DNA from: Bdellovibrionales bacterium GWB1_55_8
GTDB taxonomy: Bacteria > Bdellovibrionota > UBA1018
Reading direction: 5' to 3'
DNA length: 36,322 bases
Assembly (NCBI GenBank): GCA_001769835.1
Contig: MEPR01000002.1
Coordinates: forward strand, 4,221-40,542
In this document: one piece after another, positions 33,490 to 36,322 of the stretch
How positions within the stretch are numbered: position 1 is the stretch's first letter
How the letters are laid out: each line of letters starts with the position of its first letter
Made by a program: the position numbers and the translations under genes
The notes under the pieces: generated by a model
Databases searched by the model: none
The model's input: the letters and a program-made list of their open reading frames with translations, nothing else
What the model was told of the DNA's origin: nothing

Positions 33490-34154
33490 ACGATCCGCTC
33501 CAACGTGCTGACCGCATCGTTTTCAACCGCATAGAAACGTTGTTTGAGCATGTCGAGCGTTCGCATCGCGGCACGGTCCACCTCGCCCACAAGTTTGTTG
33601 CTCCGGCTGATCAGGAAACTGAAGGCGACCATGCAGGGAATCGCGACGCCCAGGCCCATGATCGTCGCGTTCATCGCCGTCGAAATACCGGCTGCAAGCA
33701 ACGCTGATTTCTGCTGCGGATCCGCGGCACCTACCGCGTTGAACGAATGGATCAGACCGGCGATCGTTCCGAAGAGGCCAAGAAGCGTGGCCACGTTTGC
33801 GATGGTCGCCAGGAAGGACGTCCGGCCCTGGATCGCCTCCGTAACCTTGCCGACACTGATGCCAAGCCCGCTTTCAATCAGGTTTTCCGGCTGATGAGCC
33901 CGAAGAAGCGCCTGTTTCGTGACTTGCGCCGCCGGCTTGTCATGATAGCGATCGCAGACGGCGACCGCCTCGGCGATCTTGCCCTTCAGAACCAGGTCAT
34001 TCACGCGCTCGAAGAAGCTGTCGGCGTCCTGCATCGGATACTGCTTGAGCAGCGCCTTGGACCGCTCGAAGATGATCGAAATCGCGAACGCCGCTGCGGC
34101 GAGAATCGGCGATACGTGCCAGAAGTTCGTTTGGATAAATTCAATAAAGTTCAT
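33486..34154 (-). CDS. MotA/TolQ/ExbB proton-channel protein, AglR-like
   Basis: The 222-residue inner-membrane protein has the TolQ/ExbB layout: TM1 near residues 13-30, a cytoplasmic helical loop (31-112), TM2 near 117-138 (ATIANVATLLGLFGTIAGLI) and TM3 near 155-182 (GISTAMNATIMGLGVAIPCM), followed by a cytoplasmic helix. The GLFGTIAGLIHSF and LLAAGISTAMNATIMGLGVA stretches are the family hallmarks. A pentamer of this type around two acidic helices forms a proton-driven rotary motor. Followed by two ExbD-type genes and glt-like genes, it corresponds to AglR rather than TolQ or ExbB; no tolA, tolB, pal or tonB is nearby. AAGGAAGGA precedes the ATG. Confidence 0.92.
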   Translation of the reverse strand: MNFIEFIQTNFWHVSPILAAAAFAISIIFERSKALLKQYPMQDADSFFERVNDLVLKGKIAEAVAVCDRYHDKPAAQVTKQALLRAHQPENLIESGLGISVGKVTEAIQGRTSFLATIANVATLLGLFGTIAGLIHSFNAVGAADPQQKSALLAAGISTAMNATIMGLGVAIPCMVAFSFLISRSNKLVGEVDRAAMRTLDMLKQRFYAVENDAVSTLERIV

Positions 34155-34177
34155 TTTGAGTCCTTCCTTTTCTTGGT

Positions 34178-35740
34178 TCAGTAGAGGGTTTTTGGTTGGT
34201 AATTCACGAGGATCCGATCCTGCGATGAAAGCGTCAGGACAAAATCCATGTCGTTCAGATAGAGCGTGGTTCCTTCGACGGTGTAGGTATCAGCAGGGAG
34301 TACCGTTTTGGTGCCGTCGACGTGAATGATCGTCACGATCATGTCTTCAGTGCCCGTCGGAGGACGCTTGAGTTCATACTCGCTGCTGCGATGAACAATG
34401 GCGCGACCTACCCGATCGAGGAGCATGCTGTAATCGTCATCGGCGATGTTCATGGCGAACGATCCGTTACCGACCTGTTCGGAGAACTCCAGATAACGAT
34501 CGGCGTGGTCCACTGCCACATTGCCGGCATTTCCAGCCGCCAGGTCATCGGACGCCCGCAATTGCTGAAGCTCCTGGATCGCGGAGCCTGTCAAGGGAAC
34601 CACGGGAATGACGATGTAAGTACCGGATAATCCCGCGCCACCCGTCGTGCCATCCAGGGCCGCGAAGAACGTATCCACCTGGTTCTTCACCTGGCTGACC
34701 GGTATGAGCTTGCTTGAGTCAGCGCAGCTGCTCAGGCGGTAACTGTATCCATCGACAGTTTTCAGAGGGCAGTCGGACGAATAGCCGGTGAACGGATTGG
34801 CGCCTGCCGCAGGTATAAACATGCTCTGATCGTCTTCATCCGCGAGAATCATGAAGACACGCTGCGAGCCCTTGCGAAAGAACGCGGTGTCACTCGTCTC
34901 GTTGTCCTGAAGAAACTGCTGAAGCGAAGCGAGGCCGCGTTCCGACCCGGCGCCGGAAGTCCCGACGCTCGCATTGATCATGAAATCCGAAACCAGTGTC
35001 TGGGAGCCGGATTGAGTGGAAAGAATAGGACGCCCGGAGTGAATCGTATCGTTCTGAACAGTGTTCACGCATTGGGTGATCGCCGTCTCACCACCGGAAG
35101 GACTCAGGCACTGGGACGGACCGGAATACCGGGTCTGATCATCGCGGATCCGGCACTGACTGGCTCCGTAGAAAAAGTAAGCGTGATTTTCGGTGCAGAG
35201 AGCGGCGATCGGGCCGTCATGCACACCTGGCAACAGACGCGCATAGTTTCGACCCCAGGCCGGCACCTGGTCGTTCCAGGTGATTCCCTTTTTGAAGGCA
35301 CCGGTTTGGGGATTCACCAGACTGGGATTCCAATCAGGGTTCACGAAGGTGCTCAGCCGGCTCTGGATATACGGTGAAGTCCAGTTTTCCGTTCCGCCGA
35401 TCGTGGTCTTGAGATAGGCGCCGAAGGCCGGATGAGCCATGTAGGAATCCGTGGTGATCACACCGACTCGGATGTCCCAGTTGGGACGAAGATATTTTTG
35501 CGCGAAAGTCGAAAAGCCGCGTCGCAGGCGGTCCTGTGAGACATCCATACTCGCGGAGTTATCGACGATGAAGAGCAGATCCACTTTGGTGTTGACTTCC
35601 CGGGCCACCGCGAAGGATTCAAGCTGTTGCTCGAGCCGGAAAGAATTCGGTTTCTGCTGAGTGCAGGCCGCGACCAGCAGGATCAGCGGCAGCGTGGCCG
35701 CCAGAAGAGCAAACTGATGCGAAAAAGATCGAGCTTTCAT
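34178..35740 (-). CDS. von Willebrand factor A lipoprotein, CglB-like candidate adhesin
   Basis: The 520-residue product has a lipoprotein signal ending in LVAAC (Cys26). A von Willebrand factor A domain then starts at about residue 52 (KVDLLFIVDNSASMDVSQ), with an intact metal-binding DxSxS motif (Asp60, Ser62, Ser64). Seven or so further cysteines in the middle (SQCRIRDD, SQCLSPSGG, TQCVNTVQ, SSDCPL, SSCADSS) suggest disulfides, as expected outside the cytoplasm. The C-terminal part is beta-rich. In Myxococcus the vWA lipoprotein CglB is an integrin-like outer-membrane adhesin of the gliding complex. The location next to the stator genes makes a CglB-like role attractive; this is inference. 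GAGGAG precedes the ATG, and the gene lies 23 nt before the AglR-like gene. Confidence 0.85.
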   Translation of the reverse strand: MKARSFSHQFALLAATLPLILLVAACTQQKPNSFRLEQQLESFAVAREVNTKVDLLFIVDNSASMDVSQDRLRRGFSTFAQKYLRPNWDIRVGVITTDSYMAHPAFGAYLKTTIGGTENWTSPYIQSRLSTFVNPDWNPSLVNPQTGAFKKGITWNDQVPAWGRNYARLLPGVHDGPIAALCTENHAYFFYGASQCRIRDDQTRYSGPSQCLSPSGGETAITQCVNTVQNDTIHSGRPILSTQSGSQTLVSDFMINASVGTSGAGSERGLASLQQFLQDNETSDTAFFRKGSQRVFMILADEDDQSMFIPAAGANPFTGYSSDCPLKTVDGYSYRLSSCADSSKLIPVSQVKNQVDTFFAALDGTTGGAGLSGTYIVIPVVPLTGSAIQELQQLRASDDLAAGNAGNVAVDHADRYLEFSEQVGNGSFAMNIADDDYSMLLDRVGRAIVHRSSEYELKRPPTGTEDMIVTIIHVDGTKTVLPADTYTVEGTTLYLNDMDFVLTLSSQDRILVNYQPKTLY

Positions 35741-35767
35741 ACCTACTCCTCACCACGCCGCGCGTGA

Positions 35768-36322
35768 TTATTGAAAATTTCTGGCGACCGGCCTGGATTC
35801 CGAGCCGCAACCGTTCGTGCGCTGGGTTGCCGACCATTGTTTGAACAACGTGAGATCCTGCTCTGCCGCGAGCACCTCTCTTAATTCCGCTTCGAGGGCC
35901 CCCGTCGGGTCGATCTCTTCAGCAGCGTCAGCCGGATCCCATTTGGCGATCGGACCGCGAGCAGGTTTTTCCTTTTTCAGTGCGGCACCGATGGCCTCGA
36001 GAAACAGATCCCGCGGAGGCTGGCAGTTTCCCGGACATCTGGCCTTTCCCCGGCAGTACGTAAGACTAACCCGGGAATCCGGCCCGGCGAGCGGGCCAAA
36101 GACGATCCCATCGCGAACGCGTTCAAACGCGGTCACCTCGTCATCCACCCGCAGACACACCGAATTCCAATTCACCCCTGCGAGCTCCTTTGGCTTGCCC
36201 ATCTGAATCAGGTTCCGGTGGGCCGCGCACCTCTGGCGATCAGGATGACCGGCGACCGCTTTATGCCGGTAATTCACACGAGTGCAGCCATCGACCACGA
36301 CGGTCCGGAACGGCGCGGCTAC
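35768..36322 (-). CDS. Cys-containing protein, unknown, 5' end outside the window
   Basis: The frame is open to the right edge of the window: the codons beyond the GTG at 36298 continue as VAAPFRTVVVDGCTRVNYR without a stop. The true start therefore probably lies outside, and at least 184 residues are seen. Cysteines cluster in two places (DGCTRV...RCAAH and TYCRGKARCPGNCQPP), suggesting disulfides or metal binding in an exported protein. The C-terminal half is charged and partly helical (GALEAELREVLAAEQDLTLF). I do not recognise a family. It ends 27 nt before the vWA lipoprotein gene on the same strand and so is probably part of the same operon. Confidence 0.65.
   Translation of the reverse strand, partial: VAAPFRTVVVDGCTRVNYRHKAVAGHPDRQRCAAHRNLIQMGKPKELAGVNWNSVCLRVDDEVTAFERVRDGIVFGPLAGPDSRVSLTYCRGKARCPGNCQPPRDLFLEAIGAALKKEKPARGPIAKWDPADAAEEIDPTGALEAELREVLAAEQDLTLFKQWSATQRTNGCGSESRPVARNFQ

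Noticed and set aside
1-36322. tRNA/rRNA genes, CRISPR arrays, insertion sequences, prophage or attachment sites
   Set aside because: No cloverleaf, regular direct-repeat/spacer pattern, transposase motif or phage gene was recognisable when reading both strands by eye; this is not a substitute for a dedicated search.

Overview
The window (about 36 kb, GC-rich, almost wholly coding) looks like a chromosomal piece of a free-living Gram-negative bacterium from the former Deltaproteobacteria, most probably Bdellovibrionota or a Myxococcota-like lineage. Evidence: an Agl/Glt-type gliding-machine gene set, a PpcA-like triheme cytochrome c7, outer-membrane lipoproteins, a GatCAB amidotransferase operon and a DksA-family regulator. 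No tRNA, rRNA, CRISPR array or insertion sequence was seen. The taxonomic call is inference from gene content only.

Region 1 (1-4.4 kb): a small His/Cys/Gly-rich protein; a leftward zapA-ymdB-membrane protein unit; a rightward pair of small proteins (a coiled coil and a 69-residue protein with a FliG-like pattern). Region 2 (3.1-17.7 kb): ten leftward genes, glmU-glmS-clc-pcrA-gatC-gatA-gatB-asmA-lipoprotein-ppx/gppA, separated by 35 nt or less and often overlapping. They could form one 14.6-kb housekeeping operon joining UDP-GlcNAc synthesis, DNA repair, tRNA amidation and envelope genes. Region 3 (17.7-21.3 kb): a dksA-like gene with a good sigma70-type promoter, a hairpin at the predicted 5' end of its mRNA and a strong terminator; a periplasmic triheme cytochrome; a zinc alcohol dehydrogenase; a secreted lipoprotein with its own terminator.

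Region 4 (21.4-24.6 kb): sensor kinase, small lipoprotein and sigma54 activator, with overlapping genes, in the same order as glrK/qseE-qseG-glrR/qseF of enterobacteria. Region 5 (24.7-36.3 kb, running off the right edge): a tightly packed leftward operon for a trans-envelope motor machine. In transcription order it holds an unknown Cys-containing protein (partial), a von Willebrand factor A lipoprotein resembling the gliding adhesin CglB, an ExbB/TolQ-type stator (AglR-like), two ExbD/TolR-type stators (AglQ- and AglS-like), a giant periplasmic TPR protein, a small exported protein (possibly CglF-like), a GltG-like inner-membrane protein with a C-terminal AgmX/PglI domain, an outer-membrane beta-barrel (GltA/B/H-like) and a second TPR-like periplasmic protein (GltC-like position). 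By analogy with Myxococcus, the stators would use proton flow to drive GltG-like and TPR parts that act on the barrel and the surface adhesin. The two-component genes follow after only 56 nt with no visible terminator, so they may be transcribed with it.

The most interesting items are this single-operon Agl/Glt-type machine with its own candidate adhesin, a run of nine G in its large TPR gene (possible phase variation), repeated TTG starts in the same operon, the GAFTDA variant in the sigma54 activator, and the nearness of a GlrR-like regulator to glmS.
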